Below are positions 21,661-31,396 of a stretch of DNA of 57,657 nt, one piece after another; within the stretch, counting starts at the first letter, position 1; the number at the start of each line of letters is the position of its first letter. The position numbers and the translations under genes were made by a program. A model generated the notes under the pieces. The model was not told the DNA's origin, searched no databases, and saw only the letters and a list, made by a program, of their open reading frames with translations. This DNA comes from Seminavis robusta. Lineage: Eukaryota > Bacillariophyta > Bacillariophyceae > Naviculales > Naviculaceae. The stretch covers positions 1 through 57,657 of the forward strand of contig CAICTM010000592.1 of the NCBI GenBank assembly GCA_903772945.1, written 5' to 3'.

Positions 21661-22587
21661 ATGTCCTCTTTCATTTGCTCTCTTGTCCTTCTGTTGCTGG
21701 CTCCATTGGCATCCTGCCATGGTCATCATGGTGGAACTGTCTTGGTCCTGGGCGCGACCGGACGCACTGGTTCCTTGCTGTACAAAGACCTAAAGAAAAC
21801 GAGCCGCCACGAAGTGCGAGCCCTGATACGAAGTACGGACAAGGCCCGAGATATTCTAGGCTGCGACAAGTGCGACGAGTCCGAAGGAATCTACTTGGGC
21901 GATATCACCAATGTGACATCAATGATACCGGCCTTTGAACATGTCCAAACGGTAGCCATTGCCACCGGATTGAGTGGGAGAGGATCGCCCACGCAGGAAG
22001 TCATTCGCTCCATCGAATTCGACGGGATCCAGAATGCTGTGAAGGCACTGGCACAAGAAACCAACATTCAAGCCTACGGCGGTGTGTCCAATCTTCGAGT
22101 GGTATTGTGCAGTTCCAGGGGAACCACGACACCTAGCAGCGGTGTTTTCGGAGATATTCTATTCTACAAGTTAAATGCCGAGGTATTCTTGGGTAGCATT
22201 GGCATGACCACCTCGATTGTCAAGCCTTGTGGGTTGTCCACTCAAGCGGGTCAAAATCGTACACTGGTAACAGTGCACGATGATGCGCCAACTCCCACCG
22301 GATCACAAATGATACCCAGAGCAGATGTAGCAAGAGTCATGGGGCAGCTTGTCCTGGAACCTCCAACCCAGAACTTGCGCTTTGACTTGTGTTCCATAGA
22401 AGGACCGGGAACCAAAGATCTACCCAGCCTTATTGAGTCTGCCAAATGGAAATGGCAGCAACAAGATGACTCGGGGAAGCATACGCATCACCACCATCAC
22501 CATTCAAAGGAAAGCCGACGTTCCCTGCAAGAATTGATTTCCCAAACCATGCAGAGTGTGCCCATCAGATTTGTTCCAGCCAAGTAG
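21661..22587 (+). CDS. NmrA/TIC62-like SDR protein with signal peptide and His-rich tail
   Basis: Frame of 308 residues from ATG 21661. Residues 1-19 form a signal peptide (FICSLVLLLLAPLASC). The Rossmann fold begins TVLVLGATGRTG (26-37), the glycine-rich NAD(P)-binding motif of atypical short-chain dehydrogenases, followed by VRALIRSTDKAR (cofactor-selecting Arg), an acidic YLGDITN, and a central CSSRG in place of a clear YxxxK. Such proteins may bind NADP(H) without being classical dehydrogenases. The C-terminus holds six consecutive His after KHT (near 275). With a signal peptide the protein enters the secretory route or, if a transit peptide follows, the plastid; no ASAFAP-like motif is seen, so plastid delivery is not supported. 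The substrate is unknown. Confidence 0.85.
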   Translation: MSSFICSLVLLLLAPLASCHGHHGGTVLVLGATGRTGSLLYKDLKKTSRHEVRALIRSTDKARDILGCDKCDESEGIYLGDITNVTSMIPAFEHVQTVAIATGLSGRGSPTQEVIRSIEFDGIQNAVKALAQETNIQAYGGVSNLRVVLCSSRGTTTPSSGVFGDILFYKLNAEVFLGSIGMTTSIVKPCGLSTQAGQNRTLVTVHDDAPTPTGSQMIPRADVARVMGQLVLEPPTQNLRFDLCSIEGPGTKDLPSLIESAKWKWQQQDDSGKHTHHHHHHSKESRRSLQELISQTMQSVPIRFVPAK

Positions 22588-22782
22588 GTTGGCCCAATTG
22601 AATACCGGTACCAGTACTACTAGCCAGATAGCATGTAGTGCAGTAATCGAAGAAGACATCCCATTGAATATGCATGCATTTAACTTATTAGATTCTAGAG
22701 CGCGCTTCACGTATCCATTCATTCACTTGTGCTATTCTCGACATGACATTTTCCAAAGAAGCAAAACGACTTGGCACAATTC

Positions 22783-25700
22783 TTAACGTGGTTGTTGGGG
22801 TGGTTGGATCATGCCACTGTTCATCATGCTGTTGTGAACAAACTGCTGCGGTTGCTGCTGTTGTTGTTGGGGAGGAACTTGCATGTAGCTCTGGCCCATG
22901 CCCATAGAAGCAGCAGGAGCACCCTGGCCCATAAAACTGCTATTCATGTTCATGCCAGGATTCATGCTGCTCATTTGCGGTTGGCCCATCACAGGTTGCT
23001 GGATCTGCTGCTGTTGCGGTTGTGGAGCAACGCTGCGAGGCGACGACACGTTCGTCCACTGTGACGTATCATTGTGGTATTCGGGGAAAGTCTGCAAGAA
23101 GGTGTCTCGAGTACTCTCCCAAATGGCAACACGTTCCGCCGCGGCTTCTTTCATGTAGCTGGCAATCACCTTCATGCTCTTGGACCAATCCATACGACGC
23201 GAAAAGGAAATACGGTTAACTTCGCGCTTCAATCTCTCGCCAATTTCATCGCACTCTCGCACGGCACTGACTGCCATGTTGTCGCTCATGGTGGCGTTGC
23301 TCATCATCTGATCCATTGGATTACCTCCATTGTATTGATTGTTCATCATCATGTTGTTCGGTTGACCGCCGTATCCGCCTGGTTGTTGGTGTCCGTACCC
23401 GCCGCCATACTGTTGTCCGTACTGTTGCTGGTGCACCATCAGCTGCTGGGCACGCTTGTCAGCCCTACCACGTTCTTTCGTTCTCTTGGCCAGAGCATTG
23501 CGACGATCGCCCCACGCGAGTTTCTCGTAGCGACATAGCTTGTACTGCTTGTGGAATGACGACATGGTCGCCTGACCAATCTCCTGTCCCAATCGCTTGG
23601 TGCGTCGTCCGTACCGCAACAATCCATTCGAAAAGATTTCCAAGGGCATGGCCAATTCGCGATCGCCCTGCTGCAAAACTTCCTTGGCCAAGCGGTTCAA
23701 TTCCATACCGACAGCACCGGCACCTTCGCCTTGTTCTCGAAGGAGCGTCACGGCCCCTTCCAGCTTGGGCACTGCCTGCAAAATGGCTCCCATGCGAATC
23801 GATTCGCTGGAACTCAAAGCCAACAATTCCGCCGAGTCTTCCGTGATGGCTTCCGCCAATTCGCCAACTCCCATGTTGTTAGCCACGGATCCAATCACAT
23901 TGTTCATGACACCGGTTTGACCAGGGTTGGTGTTGGCCGGAGCCGCCGTGCTGCCAAAGAAACCACCAAAGGACGCCGACGCATTGCCAGTCGTGACGGC
24001 ACTACTCATGCGAGTGAATGCATTGGACGATACCTCTGGCCATGCCGTGCCCATATCGTCTTGCAATCCTAGAAACATTTTCAATGACTGACTGGCAAAC
24101 ACTTCGGGATGCCCCACGAGTGCATTGAGCCATTGTTCCAATTCTCCAGCCCGCTGCCAGGCAAATTCTGCCGATTGATGCGTCGAGGCTTCTTCAATAG
24201 CGCGACCGACGTGCTTGTCGGGTCTGAAAAACAAGAAATAAATGGAGGGAAAACAAGAAAAAAGCAATCCGCAAATTTAGATCGCCTCGAATAAACTAAA
24301 AACAATCGGTATAATAATTTTCCTTTCATGCACTTACCTCGGTGGCAGAATAGCTCCTGGACATTCGACTCTCAATCGATCTTCCAACGCCACGACATGT
24401 CGGAATCGTCGTCGGACCATCCACACACTGGGTGGTTGTCCCTTGATTTGTGTGGTGAATTGATAGGACCAATGGGGTGGACTACTCACCATTCCCAACA
24501 ATTTCGAGGGTGCCTGCAACAGTACCGGATCGTTGCAGACAACCTTGCCATAATACGTGGGCACATCGGGGGGTCTGGTGATGGGTACCGATTGTGCGGG
24601 CATGACGCGTTGTTGTGGTTGCATTCCGCCGTAGGGCTGTTGTTGTGGCATGGGTGCTGTATTGTGCATTCCCGCCATGACACTTCCTTGCGTGGATGGT
24701 TGATAGTATCGATTGGGACTGGCATTGTTCTGCTGCTGCATGGGAGCTTGCGGCTGTTGTGGTGGTGCCGCCATTCCACCACCGCTGTTAATGTCCGGAG
24801 CGTGTTCTCGATACATGATTCCTGGGACATTGATTTGAGCCGGTGGTTGTTGTGGTTGTTGCTGCTGCATCATTGGGTTTTGGTTGACGGGTTGTTGCGG
24901 CATAGTATTGTTCGGTTGCGGCTGACTGTTCGGCATGGTCGGTCCGGGTTGGTTGATTTGTCCTGGTTGCTGGCTGCTCATCGGCTGCTGCTGCTGGTTA
25001 CTATTTTGCATACTATTCTGCATGTGTCCCGGTTGGCTCATTTGTCCGGGTTGATTCATCATCATTTGCTGCTGCTGATTATTCTGCATTTGTTGTCCTG
25101 GCAGACTCATTTGCTGCTGTCCTCCTTGATTATTCATCATTTGTGGCTGCTGCTGATTATTCTGCATCATCTGTTGTTGCTGCTGCATCATTTGCTGCTG
25201 CTGCTGTTGGGATTGCTGCAAATAGGAGTCTTGTCCTGGATTGAGATGCATTCCGGCCATGCGCTGATCCAACGTGTACGTTTGTTGTTGTTGTTGTTGC
25301 TGTTGAAGTCTCTGTTGCTCTTGTTGCTGTTGAAGCTGTTCTTCCAATTTCCTCTGTTGTTCGGCCGCGGCTGCCTCTTCTTCTTGACGTTTCTTTTCGG
25401 CGGCTGCTGCTTGCGCCTTTTGTTGTTCTTCTTGGTCAATATCATCAAAGAGTCCTCCTCCTCCACCACTCATCATCATTCCACCCAGATCGGCCTTTTT
25501 CTCGTCACTGGAAGGACCAGCGCCCAACAATCCCGAATTCAAGAGTAGCGACTTGGACATGTTGTTGTTACTAGTAGCAGAAGCCGGTGGAACTGCCGAA
25601 ATGACGGGTTGACTCGCCGCCATGGGATTAGCGCTGCTTGGTTCCACATAGGTAATGTTGGGAGCATTGGGCATCATTTGCTGGGGTTGAGGATAGGGAA

Positions 25701-26025
25701 AGTTGTTGCTGTTGCCGTTGCTCGGTGGCATACTGGCAGGGTTGGGCTGCTGTTGCTGCTGTGGAGGTGGCATGGACATTGGGTCGTGATAGACACTGCC
25801 ATTCAAGGTCGTATTGGGCATGGCTACTGGTTGTTGTTGCGCCTGGGGAAATGGCGCTGGAGCAGCTACAACAGGAGGAGGAGTATCGTCAATAGGAATG
25901 TCGCCAAACAAATCTTCGTCACCATCGCCTCCACCGGCAGGACCACTACTCGCCGCGCCAAGCGTCAAAGACGCCATCAACGAGGCCGTCTTGTCGTTGC
26001 TCATCTTTCTCTTGTTGTCACTCAA
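22783..26025 (-). CDS. PX-BAR sorting nexin with long Q-rich N-terminus, one intron
   Basis: Proposed exons are 26025-24338 and 24223-22783 (1,042 residues). The 114-bp intron has donor GTAAGTG and acceptor TTTTTCAG and joins ILPPR to PDKH inside the PX domain. Residues 1-470 are Q/N/M/P-rich with a short acidic DLFGDIPIDDTPPP near the start. The PX domain (about 475-610) includes WSYQFTTQIKG, VWMVRRRFRHVVALEDRL and CPGAILPPRPDK, the phosphoinositide-binding arginine and proline loop. A helical BAR-like region follows (about 640-930), then another Q/M-rich tail. This is the layout of SNX1/2/Vps5-type nexins, which bind PI3P on endosomes, bend membrane into tubules and work with retromer. The long glutamine tracts are unusual for the family. 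It shares a 0.5-kb divergent promoter with the LRR gene at 26526. Confidence 0.88.
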
Positions 26026-26525
26026 TTGTCACTCTTGTCGCTTCGAATTACTCGAGTCTTGATTTACTTATATTCTCTCTATCACCGCAAGAAACAACTA
26101 CACTACACAAGCAAGAGCCAATACACACGAACAGGACAATCGATCACCAAAGGATGTCCTTTCGATTTTTATCTCTTGTGGCTCTGCTTTGCTTCGTGCA
26201 TCCACTCGATCGGCCGCGCATCGCAGCGGGAGAAAAAGATCCACCCAACGGTTACCTTTGAAGCTGGCGCGTTCGTGACGTCGACAATAAACAGCAGAGC
26301 TGTCAAATTGATACAGCAACATACGACACCTGATTTGATGTAAGGTAGTCTCCTCAAACAAACAAAAATAACGGCCGAGCAGCAACACTGTGGACAAGGG
26401 GACAAGGGGACAAGGGGACAAGGGTCTTCTTTCGATTGCGGCAACAACGTTGCAAGAGTGGGGAAACAACGTCGCAATTGACGGTGCTGTTCCACTAACT
26501 TATCAACTCTCGGCCGTCCCAAAGC
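26026..26525. promoter_or_regulatory. Divergent promoter region (sorting nexin / LRR gene)
   Basis: 500 bp between head-to-head genes, so both promoters must lie here. The only notable internal feature is the G-run tract at 26398-26424. No clear TATA box or repeat otherwise. Confidence 0.6.
26398..26424 (+). promoter_or_regulatory. G-quadruplex-type tract, 8-bp tandem repeat
   Basis: Four G-runs (GGGG, GGGG, GGGG, GGG) separated by exact ACAA loops, from a tandem 8-bp unit ACAAGGGG. It satisfies the usual quadruplex rule of four runs of at least three G with loops of one to seven bases. It lies about 100 bp upstream of the LRR start at 26526. Confidence 0.6.
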
Positions 26526-29191
26526 ATGAGCATGCAGAAATCGACAAAGACTAAGAAGGCTAGTAGTAGCGAGGCATCATCCGAAAACAATAATGATGTA
26601 GACCTTCTCAAGATAGTGGAGATGCGGATAAGAGGCGACGCATCAGATTTTATGGAGAGTGTTGAAGAGCAAAGAAAATCCAGACAAGCTCGCCGCCATG
26701 TTGTACCACCACGGCCACCGCCGCGTGACCTGTCTCAACCCAATAATAATAATCACTCTCAACAACAACAAGCAGATACTATTCTTCCGCCTTGTCGTGT
26801 TTCCAAGGAGGATACCTTCGACATACTTAGTCTTGTGGCCGAAAGAGCTGCCCAACCACCATCACTGCCTGACGATGATGATGTTGATCATATTGACGAC
26901 GACGATCAGGAACAAAATACGAGTACACTGGAACTCACGGAAACAATCAAAGATACAAGAGCAGTACTACGGAACAGCAACAACTCATCCACAACAGTAA
27001 CCCCACCGACATTGTCGCGAGCAAGAAGGGCCTCACAAGTGGAACCTGGGGCGTATCCTGTGGCTGGGATTAGAGCAATGATGCATCACCCAAGTCGTAT
27101 CCCATCCACTGGAAGGACGCATGGCATGGACGAGCTGGGATTGGAATTGGTGTCTTCATCTCAAGATGAAACTCATTATGATGATGATCTGGTTCATGCC
27201 GACCCAGTGGACGACTCAGAAAATGGGGAGATTGCAACTGCAGAGCCAATTACAACAAGGGCAAAAAGAGTATGGAAGAAGAAACTCTGTCTTCACCTCT
27301 CCCTACAAGCCATTGTTGCCATTGCCATTGTTGCCATCATCCTTTTGGCTTTTCTGTTGGCTCCAAAAATGGGTAATCATAAAGAGCTTGGAAAGCACCA
27401 AAATGGGGTACTTCCAATCGATCAAAGACAACCACCACCACCACCAAGCACACAAGAGCCATCAAGCTTGCTGGAAAAACTCAATCTGCCGGATTACACA
27501 CTCACGGAAATGGAGAATTCTAGATCTGCACAATCCAGGGCTTATCATTGGTTAAGCAACAATATCAACAAGAACAACAATGGCCAGAATCTCCCTGTAT
27601 GGAGACTAAGGCAAAGGTTTGCTTTGGCCACATTTTACTATGCCACAAGAGGTGACAATTGGGTGAAAAATCAAGGCTGGTTGGATTGGGAAACCAACGA
27701 GTGCAACTGGGAACAAATTCAATCGCGTAGGGTGCTGGACCAAGCACCAGCTTGTGATGACAATGGGCAACTCCTATCATTGCAATTCAAGTTTGCCAAC
27801 AACGCGGACGGAACAATACCACCAGAAATATCCCTGCTTCATGAAAGCTTGGAAAGAGTAGTAGTATCTTGGAGCTTCCAACTCAAAGGACACATTCCAA
27901 CGGAGGTTGGGCTTCTGACAAGGCTGAAAGAATTTGTGTTAGGTACAACACACTTGTCTGGCACACTACCAACAGAACTGGGTCAGTTACGAAGCTTGGA
28001 GCAATTATTGATCTCAAGTAACGCGTTTGTTGGGACTTTACCTACTGAGCTGGGCAACCTAAGCAACCTGACAAATTTTATATTTGATGGAGCGAACTTT
28101 TCTGGTAAGTGAGGGAGCGACAAAATCATTGCAGAAATTCCACAGTTTGGCTTTTGACTCACTTGATATTTCTGCCTACTGGTACACAGGGTCAAGCCCC
28201 ACTGAGATTCTTCAATTGTCAAATCTCAAGCACTTGGGTTTCACAAATTGCCCTGGGTTGGATATAGAGGCTTTCCTCCCTGAAGTAACTAGAAACATGC
28301 ACAATTTGGAGACACTTGTTCTAGGTGGTTGGAAACCTGGGCGGTTGACATCAATTCCATGTAAGTGTCAACAGTTCCTTTCTCTTTGTTTGCCTACTGG
28401 TAACTCAAACTATGTTGAAATTGTGTTTTGAACAGCTGAAGTTGGCAAGCTGACCAACCTGGCAACCCTGAATTTGAAAGGCTTCCAACATAATGGCCCC
28501 ATTCCAAGTGAGATGGGATTGTTGACACAGCTAGTAAGCCATCAAAATGACTTTGTTGTTTGTTGATTGCCCCTTTATGCACTTTACTAAGAGAGATGTA
28601 TCACTTTTCATAGACCAACTTAAACTTGCAGAGGAGCTCAATCTCAGGCACTTTGCCGAAAGAGTTATCAAAGATGTCGCGTGAGTGCAGTATTCCTTTT
28701 CTGTAGCCTGGGAGGCCATCTCTGCTCAATTTTCATTTTTGCTTGTTTCTACATCAGAATTAGAATTCTTAAACCTCCAATCCAACAAGTTGGAAGGAAA
28801 GGTCCTTGAACAAGGTGTCCTCCACCTACTCAACAAGTTGCAGCTTTTGCAAATAAGGGACAACCTATTCTCGGGCTCTCTTCCCACTGAAGTTGGTTTG
28901 TGGTCTAGCCTTGAGATTCTTTCACTGCAAAACACGAAAATATCTGGCACTCTTCCCACGGAATTGCTTTTGTTGGACAATTTTGCCAGCCTGGTAGTCG
29001 TGAACACATCCTTGACAGGCAGCATCCCTCGTGGACTGTGCAACAAGGTAGTCCTAAAAAGGAAGGAAAGTGTTTTGGGGGCAGTTGCTATGGAGTGGCA
29101 ACTTCTAACCTGTCTGTGTGCTATGGAACAAATCTGTGCGGCTGTAGTTGTGCTCCTTGCTCCTACTAATGGCGCAGAAAGCTTCCATTGA
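26526..29191 (+). CDS. LRR type II membrane protein, five exons
   Basis: Proposed exons: 26526-28104, 28190-28360, 28436-28533, 28614-28680 and 28758-29191, with introns of 85, 75, 80 and 77 bp, all GT-AG. Each junction restores an LRR unit (SGSSPTEILQLSNLKHLGF; SEVGKLTNLATLNLKGF; TNLNLQRSSISGTLPKELS; SQLEFLNLQSNKLEG). The N-terminus is acidic and Q/N-rich. A membrane helix follows KKKLCLHLS (AIVAIAIVAIILLAFLLA), then the family head (LRQRFALATFYYATRGDNW, ECNWEQ) and about nine LRRs. At the end the open frame reads LCNK and then 51 unrelated residues to 29191. A shifted frame instead encodes a Cys-rich end, CYGTNLCGCSCAPC, stopping at 29167-29169. So a small indel may have changed the C-terminus. 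The role is probably as an extracellular recognition or adhesion protein. Confidence 0.8.
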
Positions 29192-29607
29192 TAGATTAAT
29201 CTGCAACTGCGGCGGCTACCGGTATGGGTAGGGTGCTCGTTTTCGTACTACACGCGATGGCCGCGTGGCAATTGTTATTCAGTTTAGCTAGCTAGTCCAG
29301 GATCGGATCACACGGAATGAGTTTGACACTCTATAGGTAGTACATGTACAAGGAAAGGTACGGAGTGAAGCTGATGCCAACTTCTACATGTACAGAATCG
29401 AATGACTTGCCCGTAACATACACTACTAGCTAGCTAGTACACATGTAGGATCTAGCTAGAAAGATAGATGACCTGTGACAAACGTGTCCGCATTTATTGC
29501 AGCTTCTCTCTGAAGTTTGTGAACAATCTAGCTAGCTGCAAAAAACTTCTGCCTACAGATTCCTGTATTAATTCCCATACTAGCTAGTACCTTCCTTTTC
29601 TTTCATT
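29192..29607. other. Intergenic, convergent 3' ends, rich in CTAGCTAG
   Basis: About 415 bp. It has the densest cluster of the palindromic word in the window (near 29288, 29427, 29533 and 29579) together with TACATGTAC words near 29341 and 29386. No gene seen. Confidence 0.6.
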
Positions 29608-30699
29608 TTACTCTTTTATTGTCACTTGCAAATTCGGATTTCCCCCTTTTTCTTTGGCCAGCTTTTGCAACCACATTGCCAAATCATCACTCTCATCGTC
29701 GTCGTCTTCTTGTTTCAACAACTCTGGTTTGTGCAGTGTGAGTTGTTTCAGGCGTTTGGCTCTCTTGACCAACCCCGCCAATTTTTCCCGACTCGTGTTG
29801 GGTCCGACATGCCACAACACCAATTCTTCCAAATAGTCCACAGAGAGACAGGTTGGATCCAACAACACTCCCTCATAGTCGTGCGCCAGTGAAATTTCCA
29901 ATTCCTTCAAATTATGCAGTCGTTCCAGTACCTGATAGCCAGCATGATTGAATTCAATCGGTGGTGCCGTTTTGGGTTTGGGTCGCAGTCGAATGACGCG
30001 TAGGGAATGTCGATGGGCGTGGCTGAGTACGAGTTTTTTCCAATCGGCATTGGTACAATTGCGTCCCTTGACTTTTCCGTATCGATTGCAAAAGGCAGAA
30101 ATGCAAATTTGGAATCGTTCGCAAAAATCCAAAAGCACCGACATGCTTTTGGGAGGAAAGTGTGTCCCCGTCAAAAAGGAACATGCCATGGGTTGAAAGT
30201 GGCTGGGTGGTGTTCGAATTTTAAATCGTTCCTGGTAGAGTTGTTCCAAGTGTTTTTTTAGTTCCGTTTTGGGATCCTTGTAGACCAACTCGGTCAAGTC
30301 AATTTCGTGTTGGGTCGTTTGAAGTCTCTCGATTTCGTCCATGTGGCGGATTGCGTACTCTTGGAATTGTGGCGAACGGACGAGTCCATTGTAACTATGA
30401 TTCTTCAACCAGTGCACATTCATGTGTCGGATTCGACCGACGGCAGTCACTTCATCATCACCGTGGCGTGGCTTTTTATTGTTGGCTTGGTCGGGCTTAG
30501 TAGTCTTCTGGGTGCCTGGAGGATCCTTCACACTCAAATTCAAATTCAAATTGGAAGACTCTCCTATCTCGTCTGTTGCTGGACGTTTCTTGTCTTCTGC
30601 AGTAGCAGCAGCAGTAGCAGCAGCAGCAGTAGTAGCACTGGTTTCTTTTGTTCCCACCGTGTCTTCACTGGCACTTTTTTCTTTCTTCTCGTCCTTCAT
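29608..30699 (-). CDS. Unknown basic protein with LRR-like C-terminus
   Basis: Single frame of 363 residues from ATG 30699. Residues 1-90 are low complexity (poly-Ala/Thr, KKRPATDE, NLNLNL), with possible nuclear-type basic clusters (NNKKPRHG). Residues about 95-230 form a globular, His/Tyr/Trp-containing block (HMNVHWLKNHSYNGLVRSPQ, FKIRTPPSHFQPMACSFLTG) not assigned to any family. Residues about 245-330 read as three LRR-like strands (LKELEISL, LEELVLWHV, LKQLTLHKPELL), then an acidic run and a charged end. No membrane helix or signal peptide. Probably a diatom-restricted nuclear or cytosolic protein; function unknown. Confidence 0.75.
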   Translation of the reverse strand: MKDEKKEKSASEDTVGTKETSATTAAAATAAATAEDKKRPATDEIGESSNLNLNLSVKDPPGTQKTTKPDQANNKKPRHGDDEVTAVGRIRHMNVHWLKNHSYNGLVRSPQFQEYAIRHMDEIERLQTTQHEIDLTELVYKDPKTELKKHLEQLYQERFKIRTPPSHFQPMACSFLTGTHFPPKSMSVLLDFCERFQICISAFCNRYGKVKGRNCTNADWKKLVLSHAHRHSLRVIRLRPKPKTAPPIEFNHAGYQVLERLHNLKELEISLAHDYEGVLLDPTCLSVDYLEELVLWHVGPNTSREKLAGLVKRAKRLKQLTLHKPELLKQEDDDDESDDLAMWLQKLAKEKGGNPNLQVTIKE

Positions 30700-31396
30700 G
30701 GTGGGTCAATCAATCAATGAGGCTCACTTAATTCTATGATATGGTCCGTCACACAATGCGGCACTGTCCCACAGTACGGTACGTGAAAGAGCGAGGTGGG
30801 CCAAATGAGAGTTGTAGCCAGGCCACTCAGCGGTCACCACACATTACCGTTCCCATGCAGCCACGAAGCACCACCATGGTCGCCTGCTTTTTTCAAGCTT
30901 CGATTGCATGGTGGTTATTTCGGTGCTGTTCCGGCCTTCTAAAGTACTGTACTTGCACGTGGGAGCTGTTCCGGTGGGAGTGAGTAACTCTGCGTCACGT
31001 GTATTTAATAGCCATCATGTCACGTTTCCGCTGTTACGTTTCGTTAAATCCTTTGGACGTGACTTGTATACTTTTGACCTTTTTTGGTCGTTTTGGAGAG
31101 AAAAATTGGGGAAAACCCACCAAATTTGCGAGGGCCATTGTCTTTTTGACCCACCGGTTTCTTTTGTCCAAGAAAAAGGGACAGCTGTCGGGACAGAGTA
31201 CAGTAACTCTGCCCCACGGAAAACGCCACCGGTAATAAAGAGCCATTCAAGACGAAGCGACCATTGCAAGACGAGATTCAAGAAAGGGCAAGAGTGTGGA
31301 TGGTAGGACCACCCAATCTACCGGTACCACTCTAGCTAGTAGTATAATAGTAGAGCTAGGCAGGCAATAGCCCAAGAGTAGCTAGCTGGATGTTGT
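30700..31396. other. Divergent intergenic region, 0.7 kb
   Basis: Lies between the starts of the genes at 30699 and 31397. A CTAGCTAG word is at 31333 and TAGCTAGCTGG near 31381. No gene or repeat of note. Confidence 0.5.

Noticed and set aside
24328..25548. Long plus-strand open frame (406 codons, Leu/His/Ser-rich)
   Set aside because: It is the antisense of the Q/M/P-rich exon of the sorting nexin. Its low-complexity Leu/Ser/His composition is the complement of CAG/CAT/GGT codons.
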